Below, piece by piece: positions 1 to 8,353 of a stretch of 44,507 nucleotides of DNA; position 1 is the stretch's first letter; every line of letters begins with the position of its first letter. Made by a program: the position numbers and the translations under genes. Origin of the DNA: Oscillospiraceae bacterium (GTDB lineage Bacteria; Bacillota; Clostridia; Oscillospirales; CAG-272); NCBI GenBank assembly GCA_015064695.1, contig SVRS01000016.1:1-44507 (forward strand), written 5' to 3'. The notes beneath the pieces are model-generated. The model saw nothing but the letters and a program-made list of their open reading frames with translations. It was not told the DNA's origin and searched no databases.

Positions 1-1
1 T

Positions 2-187
2 ATGATTTCTTTTTTGCCCGATTTTGTTACTGATGAATTAATCACAGAGGGAAAGCTGTGTCATCTTGACGTTGTCGATATGAATATCGATATCTGGAAG
101 CAGCTCATTTATCATAAAAACAAATGGTTGTCAAAAAGCATGAAAACCTTCATTGAATATATCAAGACTCACGAATTTTCAAATTGA
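2..187 (+). CDS. LysR-type regulator, C-terminal end (partial)
   Basis: About 61 residues are visible. The reading frame is open to the left edge of the window, so this is the 3' end of a longer gene and the first ATG is not necessarily the start. The segment resembles the last part of a LysR substrate-binding domain: a short LPDFVTDELI stretch, then a beta strand, then a helix of the IYHKNKWLSKSMKTFIEYI type that closes the second lobe. No DNA-binding domain is in view, so family assignment rests on this tail only. A strong hairpin follows the stop codon by about 13 bases and probably ends the transcript. Confidence 0.6.
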   Translation: MISFLPDFVTDELITEGKLCHLDVVDMNIDIWKQLIYHKNKWLSKSMKTFIEYIKTHEFSN

Positions 188-189
188 TT

Positions 190-483
190 TTACAAGAGAG
201 AGCCTGTAACTGCTTCACGGTTACAGGCTTTGCTTTTATTCCTCGTCTTTATGAATCTCCATTTTTCATCGACAAGGCGGGAGATAATGTTTTCAACCAT
301 CGTTTTAGCTTCGTTGTCAATCTCGCAGAGTCGCTGATTGAGAGTACCCTCCATAAGAAGCGTGGTGTGGTAGCCCTTGCGATGCTCTTTATAGAACTTG
401 GACGAGAGATCAAGCGAGTTGTAGACATAAAAACTCCGCACTTGTTTCCAAATGCGGAGAAAGCAAAAATGATATTGGTTCAT
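190..483 (-). pseudogene. TnpV-like transposon protein remnant
   Basis: The middle of this 97-residue frame (FYKEHRKGYHTTLLMEGTL, then NQRLCEIDNEA) matches the pattern I know from TnpV-type transposon proteins, in which a Y-x-x-EHR-x-G block precedes LL-x-G-x-L-x-x-x-L-x-E-I-D. TnpV proteins normally continue with a conserved C-terminal helix of the RAEEI type. Here that part is absent and the frame runs into the terminator hairpin of the neighbouring gene. I therefore read it as a truncated remnant left by a mobile element, not a working gene. Recognition is by family memory, so confidence is moderate. Confidence 0.45.
201..238 (+). terminator. Intrinsic terminator after LysR gene
   Basis: A perfect 10-bp stem (AGCCTGTAAC paired with GTTACAGGCT) with a 9-base loop is followed by TTGCTTTT. 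It lies just after the LysR stop codon. The opposite-strand TnpV-like remnant runs into it. Confidence 0.7.
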
Positions 484-491
484 AAGTTGCT

Positions 492-968
492 TTATTTTAT
501 ACGGCGAACATTTGAGGGGATAAAGGTTTTATTAATGTGCTCATAGTCTCGTCGACTTAATTGTACTGAAATGCATTTCTTATTGTCGTAATTATTAAGA
601 TTGAAAGGGAGGATTTCGCCTTTGGCCTGTTTAGGATACAAATATAATGTATTCTGGGAAAGAATAATGATCCCGATTATACCGAGATAAGATACGCTTT
701 CTATATCATTCCAAGGCAAATCGAAATAAATGTCTCCCCTATTGATTCTTTTGATTCCTTCATGGCTAAATACATCATAAGTTTTAGAAAAACGAGGTAA
801 GCAAATAGCCCACAAAAGGAAAAATACCGATAATGAACCACAAATAATCTTTCCGATCAGAAACGGCCATAGAACAAAGAACAAACAAACAAAAGCGCCA
901 AACCAAAGCAGCAACAGGTTCCTTAGGGTATAATTATAATTTTTCACCATTACTTTCTCAGCTCGCAT
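492..968 (-). CDS. Two-helix membrane protein, probable immunity to Rhs cassette 1
   Basis: This 158-residue protein begins with two closely spaced hydrophobic segments (about residues 15-33 and 38-58). A soluble beta-rich domain of about 100 residues follows, resembling the bacterial PH-like domains found after paired membrane helices. The start is supported by AGGAGG eight bases upstream. It begins 11 bases after the stop of the Rhs cassette 1 toxin tail, the spacing of toxin-immunity pairs. Because that toxin tail is long, glycine-rich and hydrophobic, a membrane-embedded immunity protein would make sense. The role is inferred from position; no known immunity family was recognised. Confidence 0.6.
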   Translation of the reverse strand: MRAEKVMVKNYNYTLRNLLLLWFGAFVCLFFVLWPFLIGKIICGSLSVFFLLWAICLPRFSKTYDVFSHEGIKRINRGDIYFDLPWNDIESVSYLGIIGIIILSQNTLYLYPKQAKGEILPFNLNNYDNKKCISVQLSRRDYEHINKTFIPSNVRRIK

Positions 969-979
969 TATACTTCCTC

Positions 980-2542
980 CTAAAAAGCAAGTTTAAGAAT
1001 CGCCCATGGCGTAGCCAATATTAGTTTATAAAATGTTCTTGTAATAATTTGTGTATAATTATTTTTAACAAATTCAGTTGCTGCGGTTGAAAGACTTTTA
1101 GTAATGCTATTTCCTGCGGCTCGTGACAGAGTAAAACTGTTTTTCAAATCACCTTTATTTAAAGATATCCAGTTTCCACTAGCTCCCATCATAGCGCCTA
1201 CACCAAAACTAAACAGCCCTTGGACAGCCGTTATAATACCATGGCCTAATAACTCTTGCTTATTTATTTCTTGTCCGCTCAAACTTTGTTTAACGGCATA
1301 TGATGCAACTCCCGCTCCAAAAGAAGCAGAAACTGCATATAAGAGCCCAACTCCAATCCATTTGGCTGAAATTGCACCAATACCAAATAATCCGCCGAGA
1401 GCTGTTACAGATCCAAGAATACCACCAGTTATAGCTCCTCCTAGAATACTTCCTACTAGCGCCCATCCTGTTTGGCCTGTAGCAATTCCTGAAATGGCTC
1501 CTGTTATACCGCCGATTAGTGCTCCTATTCCCGCTGCAATAAGCAATGATACAATAATCGAGCAACCACTATCATCCGAATAAAGTATCGGATTATCCAA
1601 GCAGCAAGCATACAAATTCAATCCATTGATGCTCTCAGGATCCAAATATCCAATATCATCAATCGTCATAAACCGCCCGATTTCGGGATCATAATATCTT
1701 GTCTTCAGGAAATAGAACCCGGTTTCGGTATCGTAGTAGTAAGAACGGTATCTAAAGGGGTTGAGGTTTGCAAGTTCAGTATTTGTTGTGCTTGCATCAA
1801 TTACACAGTTGCCCCACGCATCGTATTTATATTTTACCACAACTGCACCGATATTGTCAAGTAGCGCGACAATATTTGCCTGTGCATCTTTTCTGTAGAA
1901 ATACGTTGCATTATTGTGCTTAACAGCGAATACGCCTGTATGATCGTACAAGAACTCCAAACCATCGCTCTGCTTAATCAGATTACCGTTGCTATCATAA
2001 GTAAACGTAATGCCGTTCTTGGCAATTCTGCGTCCTCTTGCATCATAGGCAAAGGTGTTACCATCATATTCAGTCAACTGTCTGCCGTATGCCCAAGTAG
2101 CGGTCTTGCCACGGTAGGTTGTGGGATTGCCGATCAGATCATAAACAAATGCCTCGCCGTTGTAAGACAGAAGCTGATCGCTGTTGTCGTCGTAACCGTA
2201 TTCAAAGGTCTCGCAATCCAACAGATGCAGCTCATTCGTGGGCTTGGTGGTAATATCATATTCGTAACGAGCAAGAATATTGCCGTTGTTGTCGTAAGTC
2301 CACGTAGTGGTCTTGCCAAAAGCAACGTTGTCCTCTCTCGTCAGGCGATTGAGCGCGTCATACTCGTAGCGGCAGATCATGCGGCCATTCTCGGATACTT
2401 CGATGATGTTACCCATGGAATCATAACGGTACTGCATCGATTCTCTGAATTCGCCGTTGGTGGCAAATCGGACATTCGAGGGCAAGGAAGTAGCGTGATA
2501 GCCATATTTGGTTAAAAAACTCCGCACTTGAAGGAATTCCAA
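980..2542 (-). CDS. Rhs cassette 1: 5'-truncated Rhs core with membrane-active-looking toxin tail
   Basis: The first ~300 residues are YD-repeat Rhs core (YRYDSMGNIIE, YEYDALNRLTRED and more), ending in the Rhs boundary region (TRYYDPEIGRFMTIDD, then INGLNLYACCLDNP, then SDDSG). After the boundary come ~195 residues unlike the other cassettes: several Gly/Ala-rich hydrophobic segments and a short polar C-terminus, perhaps pore-forming or membrane-inserting. The homologous part starts near position 2505. The predicted TTG start lies inside the preceding terminator hairpin and has no Shine-Dalgarno site. It thus looks like a displaced C-terminal cassette without its own promoter or start. The partner immunity-type gene follows by 11 bases. 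Confidence 0.7.
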   Translation of the reverse strand: MEFLQVRSFLTKYGYHATSLPSNVRFATNGEFRESMQYRYDSMGNIIEVSENGRMICRYEYDALNRLTREDNVAFGKTTTWTYDNNGNILARYEYDITTKPTNELHLLDCETFEYGYDDNSDQLLSYNGEAFVYDLIGNPTTYRGKTATWAYGRQLTEYDGNTFAYDARGRRIAKNGITFTYDSNGNLIKQSDGLEFLYDHTGVFAVKHNNATYFYRKDAQANIVALLDNIGAVVVKYKYDAWGNCVIDASTTNTELANLNPFRYRSYYYDTETGFYFLKTRYYDPEIGRFMTIDDIGYLDPESINGLNLYACCLDNPILYSDDSGCSIIVSLLIAAGIGALIGGITGAISGIATGQTGWALVGSILGGAITGGILGSVTALGGLFGIGAISAKWIGVGLLYAVSASFGAGVASYAVKQSLSGQEINKQELLGHGIITAVQGLFSFGVGAMMGASGNWISLNKGDLKNSFTLSRAAGNSITKSLSTAATEFVKNNYTQIITRTFYKLILATPWAILKLAF

Positions 2543-2561
2543 AGAATTTCTTCAAGTGCGG
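2514..2561 (-). terminator. Strong terminator of the cassette 2 immunity gene
   Basis: On the minus strand an ~18-bp stem with a 4-base loop (outer 12 bp CCGCACTTGAAG perfectly paired) is followed by TTTTTT. It lies 15 bases after the stop of the 2576-3367 gene and directly before the Rhs homology of cassette 1, so transcription should stop before that cassette. Confidence 0.85.
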
Positions 2562-2575
2562 ACAAAACTGATGTT

Positions 2576-3367
2576 TTATTTTTTCAACCCTTTTTTAGCT
2601 ATTAGAGCATATTGTTTATAACACTCGGAATAATTATATTGGCAAAATTCAGATTCCGTAAAATATATCCACGAAAAATCTTGTGGAAACAGAAAACGTT
2701 CCAAATATGAATGGTATTTTGATTGCTTGCTATTTGAAATATAGGCGAGAGCTATTTGCGAGCACCAATATTTGTCTATTTCGTTTAGTGTGCCAATCCA
2801 AGCTTGCGGAATTATATTTTCTTTTTCTACTAACGATAAAATACATGTTTCGATTTTTGGAGAAATAGGCATTTTCGTTAGCAGTTTAATTATGCACTCT
2901 GCGGATGGGGTAATTGGATTTTTTAGTAAGTCAATATATTGATCTATATATCTGTCGCTACCAATTTTCTCGATTGTCTCGCAAACACTTAGCAATACGT
3001 ATTCATCTTGCGGTGTATTATAGTTCTCTAATTCCTTTTTGTAAAAGTTAATCAAATATGGAATCGCATTATAAAAATGAGGAGAACGCAGAGTTGACAA
3101 TAAATGAACCTTGTTGTATTTCTGCTCGCACATATCGACATATTTAAAAATAATCGGCATCACATCAGATGCAGTTGATGAAAAAGGAGAGTCTTCATAC
3201 CGTATTAATCGAAGCTTGGCATGAAATTTCTTTAACTCTCTGTTTAGACCTTTCAGTAGCAAACTATCATTTTTGTTTTCTTTTTTCCACGCACGATCTG
3301 CTTTTTTTATGTCGATAATTCCTTTAATATTCATCTTGGTTCGTTCAATCCAATTTAATTTTTGCAT
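2576..3367 (-). CDS. Helical-repeat protein, probable immunity to Rhs cassette 2 nuclease
   Basis: This 263-residue, lysine-rich protein is predicted to be almost wholly alpha-helical. Its central part (LRSPHFYNAIPYLINFY, ETIEKIGSDRYIDQYIDLL) has the period and residue pattern of HEAT-like repeats. There is no signal peptide or membrane segment. The start has AAAGGA upstream. It lies 74 bases after the stop of cassette 2, whose toxin tail looks like a PD-(D/E)XK nuclease, so the natural reading is a cytosolic immunity protein. That role is inferred from order; no named immunity family was recognised. Its own terminator follows. Confidence 0.6.
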   Translation of the reverse strand: MQKLNWIERTKMNIKGIIDIKKADRAWKKENKNDSLLLKGLNRELKKFHAKLRLIRYEDSPFSSTASDVMPIIFKYVDMCEQKYNKVHLLSTLRSPHFYNAIPYLINFYKKELENYNTPQDEYVLLSVCETIEKIGSDRYIDQYIDLLKNPITPSAECIIKLLTKMPISPKIETCILSLVEKENIIPQAWIGTLNEIDKYWCSQIALAYISNSKQSKYHSYLERFLFPQDFSWIYFTESEFCQYNYSECYKQYALIAKKGLKK

Positions 3368-3441
3368 ATAAAATCCTTTAAAGCTATTTATATTTTAGGG
3401 GATATCCCAGTGGTCGAATATACCAACCACAGGGGTATTGT

Positions 3442-5133
3442 TTACCAAGGAAAATACTTAATAGTATAGGCAGAATTTTTCAATGTAGAGGAAATCTTAG
3501 TCCCCAATCGTACATATACAATGTATTTATCTGCTTTTATGGATAAATATCTGTTAAGTTGATGAGTCATACTTTGAGAAGCGACATTTTTTACCTCAAT
3601 AAGCTTTTTGCCATTTTTGAATAAGAAATCAGGACGATTGGGACCAGTTGTTGGCTTATATACCTTATTGCCATAGAGCGCCTTAACATATTTTTCACCA
3701 TATACTCCTTTTTCATAAGCAGACATATGGGATAGTTTATAGGACATTACACCTCGATACGCAAATCCTCCGGCAATACTTCCAACAATTCCACCTATAG
3801 CAGCCCCTAATTCAAAGGAACCGCCTAAAGCTTCGCTAATATAGCCACCAGCAATACCCAAAACACCTTGCCCAATTAATCCTGCACCAATACCTGCAAA
3901 CGCGGCAATGCCGCCGATTGGAATGCACAAAGCAATGCCAGCAACAATGGATAATCCAGAAGAAATTAAAGTTGCAATCTTACCATCAACACCAAGGGCA
4001 TCCATTGTATTAGAAATGAGTCCAGATGCTCCGGATACTATCAAACCTACGCCAAAGACTTGACCACCAGGGACAAAGCAAAGAGCAATACCTAAACCAA
4101 GCGTGAGACCAGATACCAACCATTGCCACCATGCCGGTGCGCAACCGCTGTTATCAACCATCATCACCGGATTGTTTAAGCAAAACGCATACAAATTCAA
4201 TCCATTGATGCTTTCCGGATCAAGATAACTAATGTCATCAATGGTTATGAACCGTCCGATTTCAGGATCGTAATATCTTGTCTTGAGGAAATAGAATCCA
4301 GTCTCGGTATCGAAGTAGTAGCTACGGTATCTGAACGGGTTGAGGTTGGCGATATCTGTTGCGGATTCTTCAAGAACAACAGTATTACATTTACCCCAAG
4401 CGTCGTACTTATATTTTACCACAACAGCACCGGTATTGTCAAGTAGGGCAATGATATCTTGCTGGGCATTCTTTCTGTAGAAATAAGTAGAATTGTTGTG
4501 CTTAACAGCGAATACTCCCGTATGATCGTACAAGAACTCCAAACCATCGCTCTGCTTAATCAGATTACAGTTGCTATCATAAGTAAACGTAATACCGTTC
4601 TTGGTAATTCTGCGTCCTCTTGCATCATAAGTAAATGTGTTGCCGTCATACGTTGCAAGCTGTCTGCCATATGCCCAAGTAGCTGCCTTACCTCTGTAAG
4701 TGGTAGGATTGCCGATAGTATCGTAAAAAAATTCCTCGCCATTGAATGACACAAGCTGATCGCTGTTGTCGTCGTAACCGTATTCAAAGGCCTCACAATC
4801 CAACAGATGCAGTTCATTCGTGGGCTTGGTAGTAACAGCATATTCGTATCGAGCCAGAATATTGCCGTTATTGTCATACGCCCAAGTGGTGGTCTTGCCG
4901 AAGGCCACGTTGTCCTCTCTGGTCAAGCGATTCAGAGCATCATACTCATAGCGGCAGATCATGCGGCCATTCTCGGATACTTCGATGATGTTACCCATGG
5001 AATCATAACGGTACTGCATCGATTCTCTGAATTCGCCGTTGGCGGCAAATCGAACGGAGGCGGGGAGGGAAGTAGCATGATCGCCAAACTTAACGTAAGA
5101 GATCTTTTCTTCTGCGATCTTATTACCACCCAC
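3442..5133 (-). CDS. Rhs cassette 2: truncated Rhs core with Tox-REase-like nuclease tail
   Basis: Rhs YD-repeat core, boundary (TRYYDPEIGRFITIDD; INGLNLYAFCLNNP), then ~110 residues of glycine-rich hydrophobic linker and a ~95-residue C-terminal domain. That domain carries the restriction-endonuclease-fold pattern of Tox-REase toxins: a Glu in EKGVYGEKYVK, PDFLF with the Asp, and the E-x-K pair in KKLIEVKNV, followed by a QLNRYLS helix. The listed start is a GTG with no Shine-Dalgarno site. Rhs-like coding sequence continues to about 5225, where an in-frame TAA ends it. No authentic start exists, so this appears to be a silent or recombination-dependent cassette. Confidence 0.75.
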   Translation of the reverse strand: MGGNKIAEEKISYVKFGDHATSLPASVRFAANGEFRESMQYRYDSMGNIIEVSENGRMICRYEYDALNRLTREDNVAFGKTTTWAYDNNGNILARYEYAVTTKPTNELHLLDCEAFEYGYDDNSDQLVSFNGEEFFYDTIGNPTTYRGKAATWAYGRQLATYDGNTFTYDARGRRITKNGITFTYDSNCNLIKQSDGLEFLYDHTGVFAVKHNNSTYFYRKNAQQDIIALLDNTGAVVVKYKYDAWGKCNTVVLEESATDIANLNPFRYRSYYFDTETGFYFLKTRYYDPEIGRFITIDDISYLDPESINGLNLYAFCLNNPVMMVDNSGCAPAWWQWLVSGLTLGLGIALCFVPGGQVFGVGLIVSGASGLISNTMDALGVDGKIATLISSGLSIVAGIALCIPIGGIAAFAGIGAGLIGQGVLGIAGGYISEALGGSFELGAAIGGIVGSIAGGFAYRGVMSYKLSHMSAYEKGVYGEKYVKALYGNKVYKPTTGPNRPDFLFKNGKKLIEVKNVASQSMTHQLNRYLSIKADKYIVYVRLGTKISSTLKNSAYTIKYFPW

Positions 5134-5248
5134 CTCGATGGTCTTGCCCGTGTGTCTGCCGAGAACATCCGTGGCTGGTCTGACTACGCTACCGTTGACA
5201 GAAACGCTATGCTTCCCTTAGTTATGGCGGGTATATTGTTTGATATGT

Positions 5249-5280
5249 AAAAAAACGGGCTACCGAAGCAGCCCGAAAAA
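5249..5280 (-). terminator. Terminator of the cassette 3 immunity gene
   Basis: On the minus strand CGGGCT pairs with AGCCCG around an 8-base loop and is followed by seven T residues. It lies 12 bases after the stop of the 5292-5771 gene and about 25 bases before the Rhs homology of cassette 2. Confidence 0.8.
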
Positions 5281-5291
5281 AATGTTTTTAG

Positions 5292-5771
5292 TTAAGATCT
5301 AGAAGCATGTTTTTTGTCACATGTAAAATCACGCAAAAAAGATCTGTCGTATTTTCTCCAATAACGCCGTAAGCATCTTTTTAGACATTTGAAAGGCATT
5401 TTCAAATCGTTGTTCAAAATATCATACCCCAGGTTGTGAATATCATCTGCTAAAAGTTCAAATGCTTTATATGCTTTAGGTTCCTTGAGCATGTATAATC
5501 TTTTTAATTCATTAAAAAGCGACCTATACACGTAATAAACATGATCGTCTTCTACACGCTTGGAGGGATGGGGCACATCTTCTCGTTCCGTTGATTTTAC
5601 ATAGCATGACTCACCTATCATCATGATTTCATTTATGTCTCCGGTGTCTTTTCCTTCTGTCCCCAAAGCCTCGATTGCTTTATCCAAATAAAAAAGATTT
5701 GAATCTCTGTTTGGAACATTACGAAGAAATGCTATATAATCTACCAAATCATACAAGTCAATGTTAGTCAT
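5292..5771 (-). CDS. Unrecognised soluble protein, probable immunity to Rhs cassette 3
   Basis: This 159-residue soluble protein is mostly helical, with an acidic N-terminal half and a strongly basic C-terminus (LKRCLRRYWRKYDR). I recognise no family. It starts 13 bases after the stop of cassette 3 with GAGGTGG as ribosome-binding site, so the two reading frames are likely translated from one message. Position directly after an Rhs toxin tail, small size and a dedicated terminator make an immunity role the best guess. Confidence 0.55.
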   Translation of the reverse strand: MTNIDLYDLVDYIAFLRNVPNRDSNLFYLDKAIEALGTEGKDTGDINEIMMIGESCYVKSTEREDVPHPSKRVEDDHVYYVYRSLFNELKRLYMLKEPKAYKAFELLADDIHNLGYDILNNDLKMPFKCLKRCLRRYWRKYDRSFLRDFTCDKKHASRS

Positions 5772-5784
5772 TTTACCACCTCGA

Positions 5785-6828
5785 TTAATAACCCATTCCT
5801 TTAATTATGACATTTATTGTTCTTTTTAAAATTCTTGCAATAAACACCCTATGATTACCATTGTTAATTACTCCGTTCCTATTGATGGGAATCGGATTTT
5901 GGTTTGATCCATTTTTTATAGTTTTAATGAAATTGCTAACTACTTTTTTAAAATCCAATCTACTTCTACTATATTGTACTGAGTAGGGATTAACATCATT
6001 TTGGGGTAAGTTCGAATAATATTTAGGATTAAAGTCTACACCGGGTTGTTTTGCTGCCGAATAACCAATACTGGAAGCAATTGTTCCCATCGTTGCAATA
6101 GTTGCAAATGTTAACATAATGCCATTGTACAAGTCGCCTCTTATCCCAAGACCATGTATCCAGTTGCTCCCTGTAAAAGCTTCTTGGTATTCTGCAGAAG
6201 CAAATAGTCCTGTGCCGATAGAGGCAGCCAAAGTCACGTAACCAATAATAGTTGTAAGGGTAGTGGTTGTTGCCAAAACTGCCAAACCACCAGAAATCAA
6301 GGCGGGGACAGCCACCATAGTCAAACCTACTGCGGTCACGATATTGTTATCGGTTGCGACACCTATACTTGTTGTTATTAGTCCAACAACTGCAATGATT
6401 CCAAGAATAATAGCCAAGGTAGCGGACTGCCCACTATGATCGCTATATTGCACTGGATTATCCAAGCAGTAAGCATACAAATTCAATCCATTGATGCTTT
6501 CCGGATCAAGATAACTAATGTCATCAATGGTTATGAACCGTCCGATTTCAGGATCATAGTATCTTGTCTTGAGAAAATAGAATCCAATCTCAGTATCAAA
6601 GTAGTACGAGCGATAGCGAAAGGGGTTAAGATTTGCAATGGTGCTTGCATTGGAATTGACTACAGTAGTGTTGCAATTACCCCAAGCATCGTACTTATAT
6701 TTTACCACAACAGCACCGCTGTTGTCAAGTAGGGCAATGATATCATTCTGGGCATTCTTTCTGTAGAAATAAGTCGAATTGTTGTACTTAACAGCGAATA
6801 CGCCTGTATGATCGTACAAGAACTCCAA
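5785..6828 (-). CDS. Rhs cassette 3: short Rhs core with ParB-like toxin tail
   Basis: Only the last ~125 residues of the Rhs core are kept (EFLYDHTGVFAVKYNNSTYF through the boundary INGLNLYAYCLDNP). A long hydrophobic, Thr/Gly-rich linker (~130 residues) and a ~75-residue tail follow. The end of the tail, PIPINRNGVINNGNHRVFIA, matches the G-x-HR-x-x-A signature of the ParB/sulfiredoxin fold, a fold used by some polymorphic toxins. The predicted start is a TTG inside the core without a Shine-Dalgarno site. In-frame homology ends at about 6862, at the T-tract of the MATE terminator. Function of the tail is inferred from one motif. Confidence 0.65.
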   Translation of the reverse strand: MEFLYDHTGVFAVKYNNSTYFYRKNAQNDIIALLDNSGAVVVKYKYDAWGNCNTTVVNSNASTIANLNPFRYRSYYFDTEIGFYFLKTRYYDPEIGRFITIDDISYLDPESINGLNLYAYCLDNPVQYSDHSGQSATLAIILGIIAVVGLITTSIGVATDNNIVTAVGLTMVAVPALISGGLAVLATTTTLTTIIGYVTLAASIGTGLFASAEYQEAFTGSNWIHGLGIRGDLYNGIMLTFATIATMGTIASSIGYSAAKQPGVDFNPKYYSNLPQNDVNPYSVQYSRSRLDFKKVVSNFIKTIKNGSNQNPIPINRNGVINNGNHRVFIARILKRTINVIIKGMGY

Positions 6829-6862
6829 ACCATCGCTCTGCTTAATGAGGTTTCCGTGGAAA

Positions 6863-6895
6863 CAAAAAACAGACCGCCGAAGCGGTCTGGAAAAA
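6863..6895 (-). terminator. Terminator of the MarR-MATE operon
   Basis: On the minus strand CAGACCGC pairs with GCGGTCTG around a 4-base loop and is followed by TTTTTTG. It lies 80 bases after the MATE stop codon. The Rhs cassette 3 homology begins at the end of the T-tract. Confidence 0.8.
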
Positions 6896-6967
6896 GTACA
6901 CTTAATAATGAAAAGGTATTATCAAGCATTAATACACATCTTTCTTTTGCGTTTATCTGCAAAAAAC

Positions 6968-8341
6968 TCATAAGCTCTCCCTTGCTTCGATTTTTTTCAA
7001 CGCCTTACTGAATTGGAACACAAACAGAATTGCCGTAAAGGTTACAGCGATAATATCCGCTATCGGCTCTGCCATATACACACCGACCGTAGGCTCTTCC
7101 ACAAGATTCGGCAAGATATAGATGAGGGGCAAGAGTAACACAAACTTTCGTACCACCGCCACGATGACCGACGAGGGTGCGTTTCCAAGGGAAACAAAGG
7201 TCATCTGACAGGCAATCTGAATACCGAAGAGGAACATTCCGCCGAAATAGATGCGAATGACACTCTCGGTAAAATCAAGAAGCGCTGTATCGGTGGTGAA
7301 CATCGATGCAAATGCTCTCGGGAACAGCATGACGCACGTCCACAGCGTTACCGAGTAGATCAGGCAGGATACAAGCAGGAGCTTATAAGTCTTTTTCACT
7401 CTATCAGCCGATTTTGCACCGTAATTATAGCTGAGGATGGGTTGTGCGCCCTGCGCGATTCCTTGAAGCGGAAGCATAGCGAACTGCATTACGCTTGTCA
7501 GTATCGTCATAGCTCCAACGGCGATATCTCCGCCGTATCCGAGAAGCGACGAATTGAAGCACACCGAGATCACACTCTCGCTTGCCTGCATAATGAAGGT
7601 AGCAGAGCCAAGAGCAAGACAAGGCAGAACGAATTTCGGAGATACGAAAAGGTCCTCTTTTTTCAAGCGAATGAGAGCCTTTTTACCAAAGAGGAAGGTT
7701 ACTACCCAAATACAAGACAATGCCTGCGAGATGATGGTAGCAAGCGCCGCACCGCGAACACCCATATCCATTCCGTAGATAAAGATGGGATCGAGAATGA
7801 TATTGGCAACAGCACCGATGATGACCGAGAACATGGAGATCTTCGTAAAGCCCTGCGCCGTCACAAAGGCATTCATGCCGAGTGTCAGCTGAACGAATAT
7901 CGTTCCGAGGGCATACACGTTCATATAAGCGGTCGCATAACCGATGGTGTTCTCACTTGCGCCAAAGGCAAGGAGCAGCTCCTCATTCCATATCATAAGC
8001 ACGACGGTCAGTATGACCGACAGAATGATCTGCAACGTAAAGCAACCGCCAAGCGTTTTTTCTGCGGACTGCATATCCTTTTTGCCCATAAAAATAGAGG
8101 CTCTCGGCGCACCGCCCGAGCTGACGAGTGCCGCGAATGCCGACACGATCATAATGATCGGCATACAAACGCCAACACCGGTCAGGGCAAGATCGCCGTT
8201 CTCCGGCATATGACCGATGTAAATGCGGTCAATGATATTATATAGCATATTGATAAGCTGTGCCACAACAGTCGGCAGAGCAAGACGAAACAAGAGCTTA
8301 CCAACGGGAGCTGTTCCGAGAAATTCTTTTTTATTTGTCAT
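6968..8341 (-). CDS. MATE family multidrug efflux transporter
   Basis: This 457-residue integral membrane protein has about 12 hydrophobic helices. It opens with the typical MATE N-terminus (LFRLALPTVVAQLINMLYNI, IDRIYIGH), which resembles the MepA/NorM-like branch, and has a second-half repeat (QFAMLPLQGIAQGAQPILSY). MATE proteins export cationic drugs or metabolites across the cytoplasmic membrane using a Na+ or H+ gradient. The gene starts 12 bases after the stop of a MarR regulator, so the two form an operon whose expression is likely relieved when the regulator binds its ligand. Length is normal for the family; the actual substrate cannot be read from sequence. Confidence 0.92.
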   Translation of the reverse strand: MTNKKEFLGTAPVGKLLFRLALPTVVAQLINMLYNIIDRIYIGHMPENGDLALTGVGVCMPIIMIVSAFAALVSSGGAPRASIFMGKKDMQSAEKTLGGCFTLQIILSVILTVVLMIWNEELLLAFGASENTIGYATAYMNVYALGTIFVQLTLGMNAFVTAQGFTKISMFSVIIGAVANIILDPIFIYGMDMGVRGAALATIISQALSCIWVVTFLFGKKALIRLKKEDLFVSPKFVLPCLALGSATFIMQASESVISVCFNSSLLGYGGDIAVGAMTILTSVMQFAMLPLQGIAQGAQPILSYNYGAKSADRVKKTYKLLLVSCLIYSVTLWTCVMLFPRAFASMFTTDTALLDFTESVIRIYFGGMFLFGIQIACQMTFVSLGNAPSSVIVAVVRKFVLLLPLIYILPNLVEEPTVGVYMAEPIADIIAVTFTAILFVFQFSKALKKIEARESL

Positions 8342-8353
8342 AATAGTTCTTCC

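Larger units (their letters stand above)
1599..6862 (-). repeat. Three direct copies of the Rhs core end
   Basis: Near-identical DNA occurs at about 1599-2505, 4160-5225 and 6450-6862, all in the same orientation. The copies share long runs (for example around 1931-1980, 4510-4560 and 6795-6845) and diverge completely at the Rhs boundary where the toxin tails begin. Their upstream ends differ in length, and each stops within about 30 bases of a terminator. Confidence 0.85.
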
